In this document: in pieces, positions 25,473 through 35,260 of the stretch
Position numbering within the stretch: the stretch's first letter is position 1
Layout of the letters: the number at the start of each line of letters is the position of its first letter
NCBI RefSeq assembly: GCF_016775155.1
Contig: NZ_JAEUGD010000042.1
Coordinates: 62,001-126,000 of the forward strand
DNA from: Fulvivirga marina
GTDB taxonomy: Bacteria; Bacteroidota; Bacteroidia; Cytophagales; Cyclobacteriaceae
Direction: 5' to 3'
Length of the DNA: 64,000 nucleotides
Made by a program: the position numbers and the translations under genes
The notes under the pieces: generated by a model
Databases searched by the model: none
Told to the model about the DNA's origin: nothing
Seen by the model: the letters and a program-made list of their open reading frames with translations, nothing else

Positions 25473-26541
25473 AAAAATTTTATTTGTCACCCCTTATCCG
25501 AAAGACACTGCCCCAAGTCAGAGACTCAGGTTTGAGGCTTTTTATGCACAGTTCGAAGCGCAAGGGTTTCAGGTAGAAATGAAGCCTTTTGTTTCTTACT
25601 CATTTTGGAATGTGATATATACTAGAGGCAATTTACTCAGAAAAGTAATTTATACATTAGAGGGATATTTAAAACGTATTTTGCTGCTATTCTCTCTGAG
25701 AAAGTATGATTTGGTTTACATACATCTGTGGGTTGTTCCTTTTGCACCTCCTATATTTGAATGGCTCTTCACAAAAATAGCCAAGGCAACAGTGTATGAT
25801 ATTGATGATATGCTTTATGTCGGAGACACAAGTAGGTTCAACAAGGCAGTTTCTTTTCTAAAAAGCAAAAGTAATCCTTTGTATCTGTTAAAGAACTGCG
25901 ATCATGTTATTGTTTCAACGAAGGCAAACTATGATAAGGCTAAGGAATTGAATAAATCGGTTACTAATATCCCCGTTTGTATTGATGTTGAGCGGTACAA
26001 AGCAGTACATAAGAGCAATGACAAGGTAGTGGTTGGCTGGACCGGTAGTAGAAGCACATCCAAATATTTGTACTTATTAAAGCCTGTTTTTGAAAAGCTT
26101 GTTAATAGGCCGGATGTGGAGTTATTAGTTATCGGTGACCAAGACTATAAGATTGATGGAGTTCCAATTACTGCTTTGAAGTGGAGTGCGGAAACCGAAG
26201 TTTCTGATATTAACAGAATTGATGTTGGATTGTATCCCCTTCCGGATGAGAAATGGGTATTAGGAAAAGGGGGAGGAAAAGCTTTACAGTATATGTCTTT
26301 GGAAATTCCCGTTATAGCAACTGCTGTTGGGGAGAACCTTGGAATCATTGATGACGGGATAAATGGATTTTTAATTCAGCCAGGAGATACCCAACAATGG
26401 TATAGCAAGATACAGGAGTTAATTGAGAGCAAGAAATTGAGGCTGCAGTTGGGTAAGAATGGTAGAAAAAAGGTCGAGCATTCTTTTTCCATTAAAGCTA
26501 ATGTCTTTAACTATATCAGTGTCTTTGATTCACTCATCTGA
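25465..26541 (+). CDS. Glycosyltransferase (GT4-like)
   Basis: A 358-residue protein with GT-B features: the N-terminal ILFVTPYPKDTAPSQRLRFE, the mid-protein VYDIDDMLYVGD, the C-domain VVVGWTGSRSTSKYL, and the donor block GGGKALQYMSLEIPVIATAVGENLGI. It is the last plus-strand gene of the coupled run and its 3' end overlaps the convergent membrane protein gene by 12 bases. The sugar added is not known. A role as the last transferase of the repeat unit is a guess from position only. Confidence 0.85.
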   Translation: MGKKILFVTPYPKDTAPSQRLRFEAFYAQFEAQGFQVEMKPFVSYSFWNVIYTRGNLLRKVIYTLEGYLKRILLLFSLRKYDLVYIHLWVVPFAPPIFEWLFTKIAKATVYDIDDMLYVGDTSRFNKAVSFLKSKSNPLYLLKNCDHVIVSTKANYDKAKELNKSVTNIPVCIDVERYKAVHKSNDKVVVGWTGSRSTSKYLYLLKPVFEKLVNRPDVELLVIGDQDYKIDGVPITALKWSAETEVSDINRIDVGLYPLPDEKWVLGKGGGKALQYMSLEIPVIATAVGENLGIIDDGINGFLIQPGDTQQWYSKIQELIESKKLRLQLGKNGRKKVEHSFSIKANVFNYISVFDSLI

Positions 26542-27840
26542 AATTTCCTTGTATTTAGACAGAAATAACAGCCCTGCACAATAAAAAGGTAAAATGGGAA
26601 TCTTGTATCGGACTAGTGTTCCAAAGTTGAAGCTATTTAGTCCTACACCAACAGCAAGTCCAAGCGAGAACACTATCGAGAAAAGTATGAGGGGTTCCTT
26701 GAATAGAATTTGGATACTTTTAAAAAAGCCAGGTTTAATAAAAATATAGAGCGACAAAGTCAGGAACAGAAGTGATTCAATCGCGGATAGGAGCATTAAA
26801 GGGTTTCTTATCTCCCATAGGAACGGGCGGTAAAGCGTAACAAGTATTGCTTGAGGCGTAAGTCTCACAATGCTTTCAAAAGATCCATCCAGTTCACCAA
26901 GATAATAAGCTGACCCCTCTTGTTGCTGACTTATAGCGTACAAGTATTCAGCATTAATTTTAGTTCTCTGGCCTATATTATCCAAGTCGTATTTTTCGCT
27001 TCCTTCTGTAACAGTGATTGCAGCATAAAATGCCAGACCTAACCCAAATGCCGCAAATAAAGGCTTTGAAATATTTCTAATTAGAGCGGATTTAATTCTC
27101 TTGTTGTTTTCCAGAAATATCCAAAATAATGCAGGGGGTACAAAAGCCAGTAAAATGTAGATTCTTATTGTATACAAAATATACAGGCAGATTATTAATA
27201 CAATTACAGATATCAAAATCCTTTTTTTTTCAATAAAGAGTGAATGAAAAGAGTGGAACAGCCAACCTAATGCACCTAGCATGATAGTGTCTTTCATCAG
27301 ACCACTTCCCCAGAATATGACTGATGGAATGAAAAATATAGCAATCGCTGAATATAATTTTAAGGATGGATAAATTTTGTTAAAAGTATTAAATAATGCC
27401 CACGAACCGGAGAAACTAATTAGCATAAACATCAGGGCAATAGATGAGTATGTGTCGAAACATAGGTAGCCGAAAAGACCAGATAATTTTATAATAAACA
27501 TTTCTGGGGGATTTCTATACCAGTACAGCTTAGTACTGTATTCAAATGTTGATGATTCAAATTCCCCATTTGATAATAGCAACTGAACGCCGGCCAAAAA
27601 GTTTTCTCGTAGAGCCGATGCAACAATCTTTCCTTGATTATAATAGTTGAGGGTATCGCCGGCACCATAGTAGAATTGGTAGATAATGCCAATCATCAGC
27701 GCTCCAATGACTTTTAATGTAAGAGAGGGGAATAATATTTTTTTTGAAAGTTCATCATTAAGTGTCAGGTAGTATAGGTAAAACGCTATATATATTATAA
27801 ATAGCAAGATCGGGGTAAATAAAAAATCACTAATGCTCAT
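26530..27840 (-). CDS. Polytopic membrane protein, candidate polysaccharide polymerase (Wzy-like)
   Basis: The 436-residue protein has about ten hydrophobic helices, a periplasmic-size loop around residues 60-115 with YYGAGDTLNYYNQGK, and a later segment SAIAIFFIPSVIFWGSGLMKD. Wzy polymerases have almost no conserved sequence, so the assignment rests on topology, size and position in a Wzx-containing cluster that otherwise lacks a polymerase. It is the only minus-strand gene in the locus; it converges on the preceding glycosyltransferase with a 12-base overlap of coding ends. Alternatives are an unrelated membrane glycosyltransferase or an oligosaccharide ligase. Confidence 0.6.
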   Translation of the reverse strand: MSISDFLFTPILLFIIYIAFYLYYLTLNDELSKKILFPSLTLKVIGALMIGIIYQFYYGAGDTLNYYNQGKIVASALRENFLAGVQLLLSNGEFESSTFEYSTKLYWYRNPPEMFIIKLSGLFGYLCFDTYSSIALMFMLISFSGSWALFNTFNKIYPSLKLYSAIAIFFIPSVIFWGSGLMKDTIMLGALGWLFHSFHSLFIEKKRILISVIVLIICLYILYTIRIYILLAFVPPALFWIFLENNKRIKSALIRNISKPLFAAFGLGLAFYAAITVTEGSEKYDLDNIGQRTKINAEYLYAISQQQEGSAYYLGELDGSFESIVRLTPQAILVTLYRPFLWEIRNPLMLLSAIESLLFLTLSLYIFIKPGFFKSIQILFKEPLILFSIVFSLGLAVGVGLNSFNFGTLVRYKIPILPFYCAGLLFLSKYKEISDE

Positions 27841-27933
27841 TGCATTTCCGCTATTGAATTAAATATTCCAAATTTAAGAGTTTTAATTTAAGCATTAACT
27901 TAGTTTCGTCTATCATAAATAAAGATCATTTGT

Positions 27934-28896
27934 ATGAAGCAGGCAGTTAAATATTTGATTCGAGGACTAAAACCGTTAAGTGTTGTTATAGATGTTATTT
28001 TTGTTCCATTGACAATATTGGCCGCTGCATGGTTCAGAGTCGCAAAATATCTAGAGCTTAAAAAGCTTCCTTTGACAAAAAATATATTATTGAAGCTGGG
28101 AGTTTTTCCTATTGTAGACCATTATTACGAGCCGCAATTCGATTTTAGAAATGTCGAAGTTTCTGGAATAAGGCCTTTGCTATCACTAGATATGAACATT
28201 GACGAGCAGTTGAAATTTATTGATGGATTGCATTATCAACAAGAATTGAAAAATTTGCCTCTGAAGGAACAGAAACCAAATAGCTACTATTTCCATAATA
28301 CCTCTTTTCAGTCTGGCGATGCAGAATTGTACTACGCTGTAATTAGAAAAATTCAACCCAAGAAGATAGTAGAAATTGGATCAGGTTATTCAACTTTATT
28401 GTCCATTGAAGCACTTAAAAGGAACGATACGAAGTGTGAATTAATTTGTATAGAGCCATACGAAATGCCATGGCTGGAACAATTAAATGTTACCCTAATT
28501 AGAAAAAAAGTTGAAGAAGTAGAACTTCATGTATTCGAGCAGTTGCAGGAGGGGGATATACTGTTCATTGACTCATCTCATGTGGTAAGGCCGAAGGGCG
28601 ATGTCCTGTATGAAATATTTTCTATTTTACCAGTCCTTAAAAAGGGCGTATTGATCCACTTTCATGATATCTTTACTCCATATGAGTATCCTAAGGAGTG
28701 GTTAGTTGATGAATTCAGACTATGGAACGAACAGTATATTCTGGAAGCTTTTTTATCATATAACAAAGAATTTAAAATTGTTGCAGCATTGAACTTTTTG
28801 AAGCAGAATTATTTTCCTACTTTATCAAAGTATTTTCCGGTAATAGCTCAGGAGCCCGATCGCGTACCAGGTTCCATTTGGTTGGAGAAACTATAG
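27934..28896 (+). CDS. Membrane-anchored SAM-dependent methyltransferase
   Basis: A 320-residue protein with an N-terminal hydrophobic segment (about 15-34), followed by a Rossmann methyltransferase domain: KIVEIGSGYSTLLS at 144-157 is motif I, ICIEPYE follows strand 2, and ILFIDSSHVV and LIHFHDIFTPYEYP come later. It resembles the Methyltransf_24 type found near polysaccharide genes, where O-methylation of a sugar is common. It is divergent from the candidate polymerase gene. The substrate is inferred from the context only. Confidence 0.8.
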   Translation: MKQAVKYLIRGLKPLSVVIDVIFVPLTILAAAWFRVAKYLELKKLPLTKNILLKLGVFPIVDHYYEPQFDFRNVEVSGIRPLLSLDMNIDEQLKFIDGLHYQQELKNLPLKEQKPNSYYFHNTSFQSGDAELYYAVIRKIQPKKIVEIGSGYSTLLSIEALKRNDTKCELICIEPYEMPWLEQLNVTLIRKKVEEVELHVFEQLQEGDILFIDSSHVVRPKGDVLYEIFSILPVLKKGVLIHFHDIFTPYEYPKEWLVDEFRLWNEQYILEAFLSYNKEFKIVAALNFLKQNYFPTLSKYFPVIAQEPDRVPGSIWLEKL

Positions 28897-28943
28897 TATA
28901 TTTCAGCTGTTTACCTAAGGTAGTATTGGCATATTAATAAATA

Positions 28944-31900
28944 ATGATTTTTCGAGCGCTTGTATTTTTTGCTTTACTCTATTCAGTTACTGCTTTTGGG
29001 CAATGTCCTACAGTTAATTTTACTATGGCGCAAACTGCCTGTACCAACGGAGCAATCCAAGTGGAGAGTTCTGCTGCAGGAAGTGTGCAGTGGGATTTTT
29101 GCGCAGGGGATTTATATTCCACCCCTTCTTCGTCAATTGTCTTAAATAATTCAAGTTTCTTGCGATCCCGCTCACTACAGCTCGTAAATGAAAACGGAAG
29201 CTGGTATGGGTTCGCCATAAGTACAACGGACAATACATTGTTACGTATGTTTTTTGGTGACGACCTTACCAACACTCCTGTGTTTACAAACTTAGGATCC
29301 TTATCGGGTGCATTTTCTAGCGTATATGCATTTGATATGATAGAGTATAATGGGGTGCCGTACATTTTTGCTGCAAATTCAGGTAATAGTACTATCGTTC
29401 GGTTGGCTTTTGTCAATGGATTGAACGATCTTCCTGATGTCCTTAACCTAGGAAATTTTGGCCTGTTATCCTCGGCAAACAGTATATCTGTCGAGGAAGA
29501 TAATGGAAACTACTATGGCTTTGTTTCTTCTAATACGAGTATTGTACGTTTAAGTTTTGGTACAAACCTTTTGAATTTAACCCCTACTATTTCCTCATAT
29601 CCGGTTTCTGGCAGCAGTTCCCTTAGAGGCTTAGATCTCATCAAGGATTGTAGTTCATGGTACGGGATACTCCTTTCTTATGGTAACTTCAAAATCTATA
29701 GTCTTTCGTTTTCCGGCGGTAGTCTCGGAGGAACTCCTGTATTTACTGAATTGCCAACCGCTGTTACGACCAGGTTTCCGGCTACAATAAAACTAGTGAA
29801 CGAAGGTGGGAAATTTTTCGGGTTCATTCAAAGTGCTGAAGGTAATCTCTATCGAATCACATTTGGGGACCATATCTCTGATTTTGTTTACAACACGGAA
29901 GATTTAGGAAAATTGACGCTGTCAAGTCAGAATTTTGCTCTTGATATCCAAAATATCGATTCAAAGTGGTATGCGTTCAACATAGATTTATTGAACCGTA
30001 ATCTCGCTAGCCATTCATTTAATAACACTTGTTCAGCGTCAATAACTACCTCAGAAAGTCAGTCAGAAAGCATCAGTTATTCTCAAGCTGGTCAGTATGT
30101 TGTGAGCTTAAGAACAATAGAAAATGAGGCTATCTCTTATCATCGCGATACAATTATGATTTCTTCTGCTGTAGCTCCTGATATCGACTTCACTTCCCAA
30201 AATATCTGTCTTTCCTCCCCGGTAAACTTTTCTTCCATAAACGCCTCGGGTAACATTGTCTCCTACAACTGGGACTTCGGAGATGGCAACAGCTCAACAG
30301 CCGCCGCCCCAAATCATACCTATGCCTCCGCAGGTAGTTATATGGTTACTTTAGCAGTGTCAAGCTCGGATGGCTGTGAAAATTTTGCAAAAAAAGGGAT
30401 TACTATTTATCCTGAACCAACACCCTCATTCAACTTTCCCTCCAGCACCATATGTACCAATGACACTTACGTCTTCGAAAACACTACCCCTGGCAGCTAC
30501 AATGGCAACATCAGCTATGAGTGGTTTGTGAATGGCGCTTCTGTTTCCACAGCAGAAAATCTCAATTACGAATTCTTAACAGGGGGAGCGAAAGAAATTA
30601 AATTGGTTGCAACTATTCCAGGGTGTTCTGCGGAGGTTATTCAAACCATCAGTGATGTAAGCATTGGACCGGTGGCACAATTTACGGTCAACGACGACTG
30701 CGTAGGCAAAGCCCTACAATTTAATAATACTTCAACAGGAGATATCACATCAGTACATTGGGATTTTGGCAATGGATTTACTTCAAACCTTGAAAACCCA
30801 CTATTCCAGTATGCTACACCTGGTACATATAATGTTACTCTGACATTGACAAACAGTGCAGGCTGCGAAACTTCCAAGATTCAGGAGGTAAATGTGTATG
30901 AGCTGCCGGATGTGCAGTTTACCAATGAGCTTTCATGTGAAGGTATATCAACTGTTTTTACAGATGAGACCACGGTAGGTGATGCAAACCTCGCCTCGTG
31001 GAATTGGGATTTTGATGACCCCACGTCAGGAAGTAACATATCTGCAGACCGTCATCCAACTCATGTATTTACTACTTCTGGTGCGTTTGATGTTAAACTT
31101 GTGGTACAAACCACTAATGGGTGTAAGGACTCCCTCCAACAGGTGGTGAATGTAAAGCCTGCACCAGAAGCTGGATTTGAATATGACAAGCTTTGTATCA
31201 ACGAACCCATACAGTTCATGGATGCATCCGTGCCTGTACCAAACGAAGATATTACGGACTGGTCGTGGGATTTAGGAGGTATATATAGTGCTGTCCAAAA
31301 TCCCGAACGGACTTTTGAGTTTGCATTGGATTATAGTGTAGGCCTAACCGTTACGTCTGAAAACTTATGCACCTCTACAATTTATAAAACAGTAAGTGTC
31401 AAGCCAGAACCAACTGTTATTTTTGGTGTTGAAATGGCGTGTGATAATGCAGATGCACATTTCTTTGACACAACCGATCCTATGGGAGACTCTATTATTT
31501 CCAGAAGTTGGGATTTTGATGGCCTGGCAACAAGTATTGATTCTTCTAGCTATTATGCCTTCAATCAAACGGGCAACTATAATGTTGGTCTTACTATTAT
31601 GACCGAAAATGGTTGTGACTATTCAATTACGCAGTCCATTCAAATTAATGCAGCCCCAACCGCTGAATTTGAGCCTTCTGTTACTTTTGGAGCACCCCCG
31701 CTTGAAGTTGAGTTTACAAATAGGTCTGAAGGAGCTAATAGCTTTCAATGGACATTCGAAGAAGGGAACACATCGGGAAGTACCAATGCGGTTTATACAT
31801 TTACAGAAGAAAACTCATATGATGTTAAGCTAGTCGCTACTGATGAAAATGGATGTAACGATACCATAACACATAGAATAAACGTATTATACCCTGATTT

Positions 31901-32489
31901 GGACATTTTATTTACAGCATTAAATAGAAACCCGGTTGATGAAACCGAAGTGATACTGACAGTCGGTAACAATGGCACGGTAACCATTGATAGTTTTAAA
32001 ACGTTCATAGATCTGGGTAATCAGGCAACTATTGAGAAAGTCATTAGCCAGACACTAAACCCGCGTACATCTGCAGAGGCTCCATTACAATTTGTTAATA
32101 TTAATTTAGGATTTAATATTGACCCACGGAGCTTAGATTATTTGTGTGTTACGTTAGTTCCGCTATTTGAGGGGTTGGAAGAGAGTGAAATTTCAAACAA
32201 CACGAAATGTATAAACCTTAATAATGACGAGACGGTTATTCTTGCGCCGTTTCCTAACCCTGCATCCAATCAATTGTACCTTCAAATTATTTCTGAAAAG
32301 GTGAATTCTGCCACTGTTCAATTATTCGACACCAAAGGTGATTTAATAAAAAGTATAGACTTTAATGAACTCCCTGCTGGTATGAGCAATATACATATAA
32401 ATACAGCTGACATTAATAGCGGCATCTATGTTTTAAGGGCTTATGCCGGGGGTAAAACGGCAATGTACAAAGTAATAGTTGATAACTAA
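28944..32489 (+). CDS. T9SS-secreted protein with propeller-like repeats and seven PKD-like domains
   Basis: A 1181-residue exported protein. A signal peptide (residues 1-20, ending AFGQ) is followed by six units of about 50 residues between residues 75 and 360, each with a W/Y/F-Y-G-F core and a L-x-R-x-x-F-G strand, suggesting a six-bladed propeller. About seven PKD-like domains run from 412 to 990, each with a WDFGDG-like core and a G-x-Y-x-V-x-L strand. A CARDB-like domain follows, and the last 80 residues (from PFPNPASNQ) form a type A sorting domain of the type IX secretion system, ending with SGIYVLRAY. Such proteins are exposed on the cell surface or released and take part in adhesion or gliding. 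It follows the polysaccharide locus in the same direction. Confidence 0.9.
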   Translation: MIFRALVFFALLYSVTAFGQCPTVNFTMAQTACTNGAIQVESSAAGSVQWDFCAGDLYSTPSSSIVLNNSSFLRSRSLQLVNENGSWYGFAISTTDNTLLRMFFGDDLTNTPVFTNLGSLSGAFSSVYAFDMIEYNGVPYIFAANSGNSTIVRLAFVNGLNDLPDVLNLGNFGLLSSANSISVEEDNGNYYGFVSSNTSIVRLSFGTNLLNLTPTISSYPVSGSSSLRGLDLIKDCSSWYGILLSYGNFKIYSLSFSGGSLGGTPVFTELPTAVTTRFPATIKLVNEGGKFFGFIQSAEGNLYRITFGDHISDFVYNTEDLGKLTLSSQNFALDIQNIDSKWYAFNIDLLNRNLASHSFNNTCSASITTSESQSESISYSQAGQYVVSLRTIENEAISYHRDTIMISSAVAPDIDFTSQNICLSSPVNFSSINASGNIVSYNWDFGDGNSSTAAAPNHTYASAGSYMVTLAVSSSDGCENFAKKGITIYPEPTPSFNFPSSTICTNDTYVFENTTPGSYNGNISYEWFVNGASVSTAENLNYEFLTGGAKEIKLVATIPGCSAEVIQTISDVSIGPVAQFTVNDDCVGKALQFNNTSTGDITSVHWDFGNGFTSNLENPLFQYATPGTYNVTLTLTNSAGCETSKIQEVNVYELPDVQFTNELSCEGISTVFTDETTVGDANLASWNWDFDDPTSGSNISADRHPTHVFTTSGAFDVKLVVQTTNGCKDSLQQVVNVKPAPEAGFEYDKLCINEPIQFMDASVPVPNEDITDWSWDLGGIYSAVQNPERTFEFALDYSVGLTVTSENLCTSTIYKTVSVKPEPTVIFGVEMACDNADAHFFDTTDPMGDSIISRSWDFDGLATSIDSSSYYAFNQTGNYNVGLTIMTENGCDYSITQSIQINAAPTAEFEPSVTFGAPPLEVEFTNRSEGANSFQWTFEEGNTSGSTNAVYTFTEENSYDVKLVATDENGCNDTITHRINVLYPDLDILFTALNRNPVDETEVILTVGNNGTVTIDSFKTFIDLGNQATIEKVISQTLNPRTSAEAPLQFVNINLGFNIDPRSLDYLCVTLVPLFEGLEESEISNNTKCINLNNDETVILAPFPNPASNQLYLQIISEKVNSATVQLFDTKGDLIKSIDFNELPAGMSNIHINTADINSGIYVLRAYAGGKTAMYKVIVDN

Positions 32490-32670
32490 TAGCGTTAGTT
32501 TTAACAATATCTTTTTTCATATATCCTTCCTATTTGTATTTTATATCTATCTTCGCACCAAATAATATTTTGTGGTTCACGTCGTATTTAGTGCAGTAGT
32601 TATTTAGAGCACTAATTGTTTAGTGACAATAAGTGAAGTTGAATGGTCAAAAACTCAAAAATAGAAGCAA

Positions 32671-33144
32671 ATGAAACCGAAAATTAAGCTGGATAAAATT
32701 GATCGCAGGATATTGGAAATTCTTCAGGCCAATGCTAAAATTACAAATGCTCAACTAGCCAATGAGATTGGCTTATCTCCTGCACCAACATTAGAGAGAG
32801 TGAAGAAGCTGGAAGTTTCGGGGATTATAAAAAGTTACCATGCCACGCTCAATAATGAGAAGGTAGGACTTGGGGTTAGCACTTTTGTGATGGTATCTTT
32901 AAAAGGGCATAATAAAACAAATATAGAGGCCTTTACTCAAGCTATTAATGAAATTGACGAAGTGATTGAATGTCATCATATAACAGGTTCTGGTGATTTT
33001 ATATTAAAAATTATTGCTCAGGATATTGCCGCATATCAAAAGCTTATGTTAGAAAAAGTAACTAATATTGAAGTAGTTGATAACATGCAATCACTTGTAA
33101 TATTATCAACTTTTAAGGATAGTAAAGTAATGCCAATACCATAG
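32671..33144 (+). CDS. Lrp/AsnC family transcriptional regulator
   Basis: A 157-residue regulator with an N-terminal helix-turn-helix (LDKIDRRILEILQANAK then LANEIGLSPAPTLERVKKLE, about residues 7-48) and a C-terminal RAM effector domain (VSTFVMVSLKGH and the GSGDFILKI block). Proteins of this family form octamers that respond to amino acids. The gene is 4 bases upstream of the phosphoribosyltransferase gene. The target is not evident from the sequence. Confidence 0.92.
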   Translation: MKPKIKLDKIDRRILEILQANAKITNAQLANEIGLSPAPTLERVKKLEVSGIIKSYHATLNNEKVGLGVSTFVMVSLKGHNKTNIEAFTQAINEIDEVIECHHITGSGDFILKIIAQDIAAYQKLMLEKVTNIEVVDNMQSLVILSTFKDSKVMPIP

Positions 33145-33148
33145 GTCC

Positions 33149-33652
33149 ATGGGAAGAAAAAGTTTGATATTAACTGATGCGCAAGTTAGGCAAAAAATAA
33201 AGCGCATTGCATATGAGATATATGAGAACAATTCTCAGGAAAAAGAGATAATCCTTGCAGGTATTTATGAGCAAGGTTATGAACTGGCAAATCTCTTGCT
33301 GAAAGAGCTTGAAGTTATCGCTCCTATTAAAATTACATTGATAGGAGTGAAACTGGATAAATTTGCTCCTACTCAGAGCGAAATAGCCTTGACTTGCAAT
33401 GTCTCCCAATTAAAGAATAAATGTATTGTGCTCATCGACGATGTAATGAATACAGGACGCACAATGGCATACAGCCTCAAGCCTTTCCTTAATGTCAAGA
33501 TTAAAAAAATTGAAACAGCTGTTTTGGTGAATAGAAGTCATACAGAGTTTCCCATACTGACTCAGTATGCGGGATATCAATTATCTACGACCATAAATGA
33601 ACATGTCGAAGTACAATTAGAACGCGATAAAAAAGAAGTATACCTTCAATAA
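33149..33652 (+). CDS. PyrR-like phosphoribosyltransferase
   Basis: A 167-residue type I phosphoribosyltransferase with the PRPP-binding block CIVLIDDVMNTGRTM (about residues 90-104) and AVLVNRSHTEFPI near the C-terminus, as in PyrR, plus the N-terminal ILAGIYEQGYELA. PyrR binds the pyrimidine leader RNA or acts as uracil phosphoribosyltransferase; no pyrimidine genes or leader RNA were seen nearby. It is four bases downstream of the Lrp-type regulator and probably shares its promoter. The family is secure, the function less so. Confidence 0.82.
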   Translation: MGRKSLILTDAQVRQKIKRIAYEIYENNSQEKEIILAGIYEQGYELANLLLKELEVIAPIKITLIGVKLDKFAPTQSEIALTCNVSQLKNKCIVLIDDVMNTGRTMAYSLKPFLNVKIKKIETAVLVNRSHTEFPILTQYAGYQLSTTINEHVEVQLERDKKEVYLQ

Positions 33653-33725
33653 GAGATATACTTGTATTACAGCCATCATCCATTTATCTTAGACATGTTT
33701 ATTCAGAAGCTGTCAGGTCTGAATC

Positions 33726-35246
33726 TTGAAAATCTTGTTAAATGTGAAAGGCAATAACGAAAACTTCAAAAGTGCTTTGGAAGAAAAATGTCTTGGAGTC
33801 TCCTCTGTGAAAGATCAACTCCATAAATATGAAGCCGCAGCAAATGGGGCTAATGATGGTTTGTGGGATTGGGACTTTGAGAATAACGTGGCATTTGTGT
33901 CTACGCCTTGGAAAACTATGCTGGGGCTTGATGAAGAAGAGGCTGTAGGTTATAGAGGTTTGTTTTCGTGGGAAAGTCTCCTACATCCTGAAGATAAAGA
34001 AAGAGCAATAAATACTTTTCGAGCTTATATTAATGGTTGCACGGATAGCTATAGAGAGGTCTTTAGATTAAAACATAAGGATGGCTCGTACAGATGGATT
34101 TTATCTAAAGCAAAAATTATCCATGATGATAATGGAAAGGCTGTGAGGATTTCTGGCTCACATACAGATATAACAGAACAAAAGAAGGCCGCCGATGCGC
34201 TCAGGAAAAGTGAGGAAAAGTATAGAAATCTTTTTCAGAATTCATTGGTAGCGATGCTTCGAAGTGACTCTGAGACAGGAAAAATAATCGAAGCCAATGA
34301 TAAGTTCTGGGACATGTTGGGAGTTAGCCAATACCAAGATGATCAACTCAACTTTGATTTTTTCTACAATGATAGAGAGAAAAGAAGACTCTTGACTCTT
34401 TTAAAAGAGCAAGGATCAGTGGATAACCTTGAAATTCAGGTAAAATCTGTTACGGGTCAGTTGATTTGGGTCTCTTTTAGTGCAGTCCTTTACGCTGATG
34501 AGCAAGTGTTTGAATGCGTTTTGAAGGACATCAGCCAAACGAAAGAAAACCTTCTTGAACTTCAGAAAGTAAATTTTGAACTTGATAGCTTTGTATATCA
34601 TGCATCTCATGATTTAAGGTCTCCGTTAAGGTCTGTTTTAGGACTAATTGACCTATACAGAATGGAACAAAGCCAAGCTATCAAAAAGGAGTGTATCAAT
34701 AAGATTGAAAGTAGTGTTAAACGTTTGGATGACTTAGTGGTTGAACTTTTGAGCATTTCCAGGAATGACCGTGTAAATGATGAGCATGTTTCAATTAACT
34801 TGATGGTTGAAATAAACAGTAGTATATCCAGTTATTATAACGCTACAGATACCAAGGGACTTGAGGTTATTACTAAAGTAGATCAACGTATACCCTTTCA
34901 CTCTGACCTGACCCGGGTAAGGATAATTCTAAACAACTTGATTTCTAACGCGATTAAATACCGAAGTTTTTATAGAGACCGTGCATATGTGTTGGTCGAG
35001 GCAAAAGTAACGGAGGAAAAAGCCGTAATTAAGGTAGAGGATAATGGTGATGGAATTGAGGAGTCTAAATTGCCCCATATCTTTGATATGTTTTACAGAG
35101 CGACTGAGAAGAGTGAGGGCTCAGGTTTAGGTTTATACATAGTCAAAAAAGTGGCTGATAAACTATATGCTAAAATTGAAGTGAATAGTGTGGAACTAGA
35201 GGGAACTACTTTTACCATAACTATTCCTAATGTGAAACAAATTTAA
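33726..35246 (+). CDS. PAS-domain sensor histidine kinase
   Basis: A 506-residue cytoplasmic kinase without membrane segments. A PAS domain (about 35-150, with DGLWDWDF and [11 protein letters not shown], then DITEQKKA) is followed by a second PAS (about 165-275), a HisKA domain with the phosphorylation site [11 protein letters not shown] (His295), and an ATPase domain with NLISNAIKY (N box), [10 protein letters not shown] (G1) and [10 protein letters not shown] (G2). The start is the TTG directly after an in-frame stop at 33720. No response regulator is adjacent, so it is an orphan kinase. panB begins 14 bases after its stop. Ligand and partner are unknown. Confidence 0.92.
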   Translation: MKILLNVKGNNENFKSALEEKCLGVSSVKDQLHKYEAAANGANDGLWDWDFENNVAFVSTPWKTMLGLDEEEAVGYRGLFSWESLLHPEDKERAINTFRAYINGCTDSYREVFRLKHKDGSYRWILSKAKIIHDDNGKAVRISGSHTDITEQKKAADALRKSEEKYRNLFQNSLVAMLRSDSETGKIIEANDKFWDMLGVSQYQDDQLNFDFFYNDREKRRLLTLLKEQGSVDNLEIQVKSVTGQLIWVSFSAVLYADEQVFECVLKDISQTKENLLELQKVNFELDSFVYHASHDLRSPLRSVLGLIDLYRMEQSQAIKKECINKIESSVKRLDDLVVELLSISRNDRVNDEHVSINLMVEINSSISSYYNATDTKGLEVITKVDQRIPFHSDLTRVRIILNNLISNAIKYRSFYRDRAYVLVEAKVTEEKAVIKVEDNGDGIEESKLPHIFDMFYRATEKSEGSGLGLYIVKKVADKLYAKIEVNSVELEGTTFTITIPNVKQI

Positions 35247-35260
35247 AAAGTATTTATACT

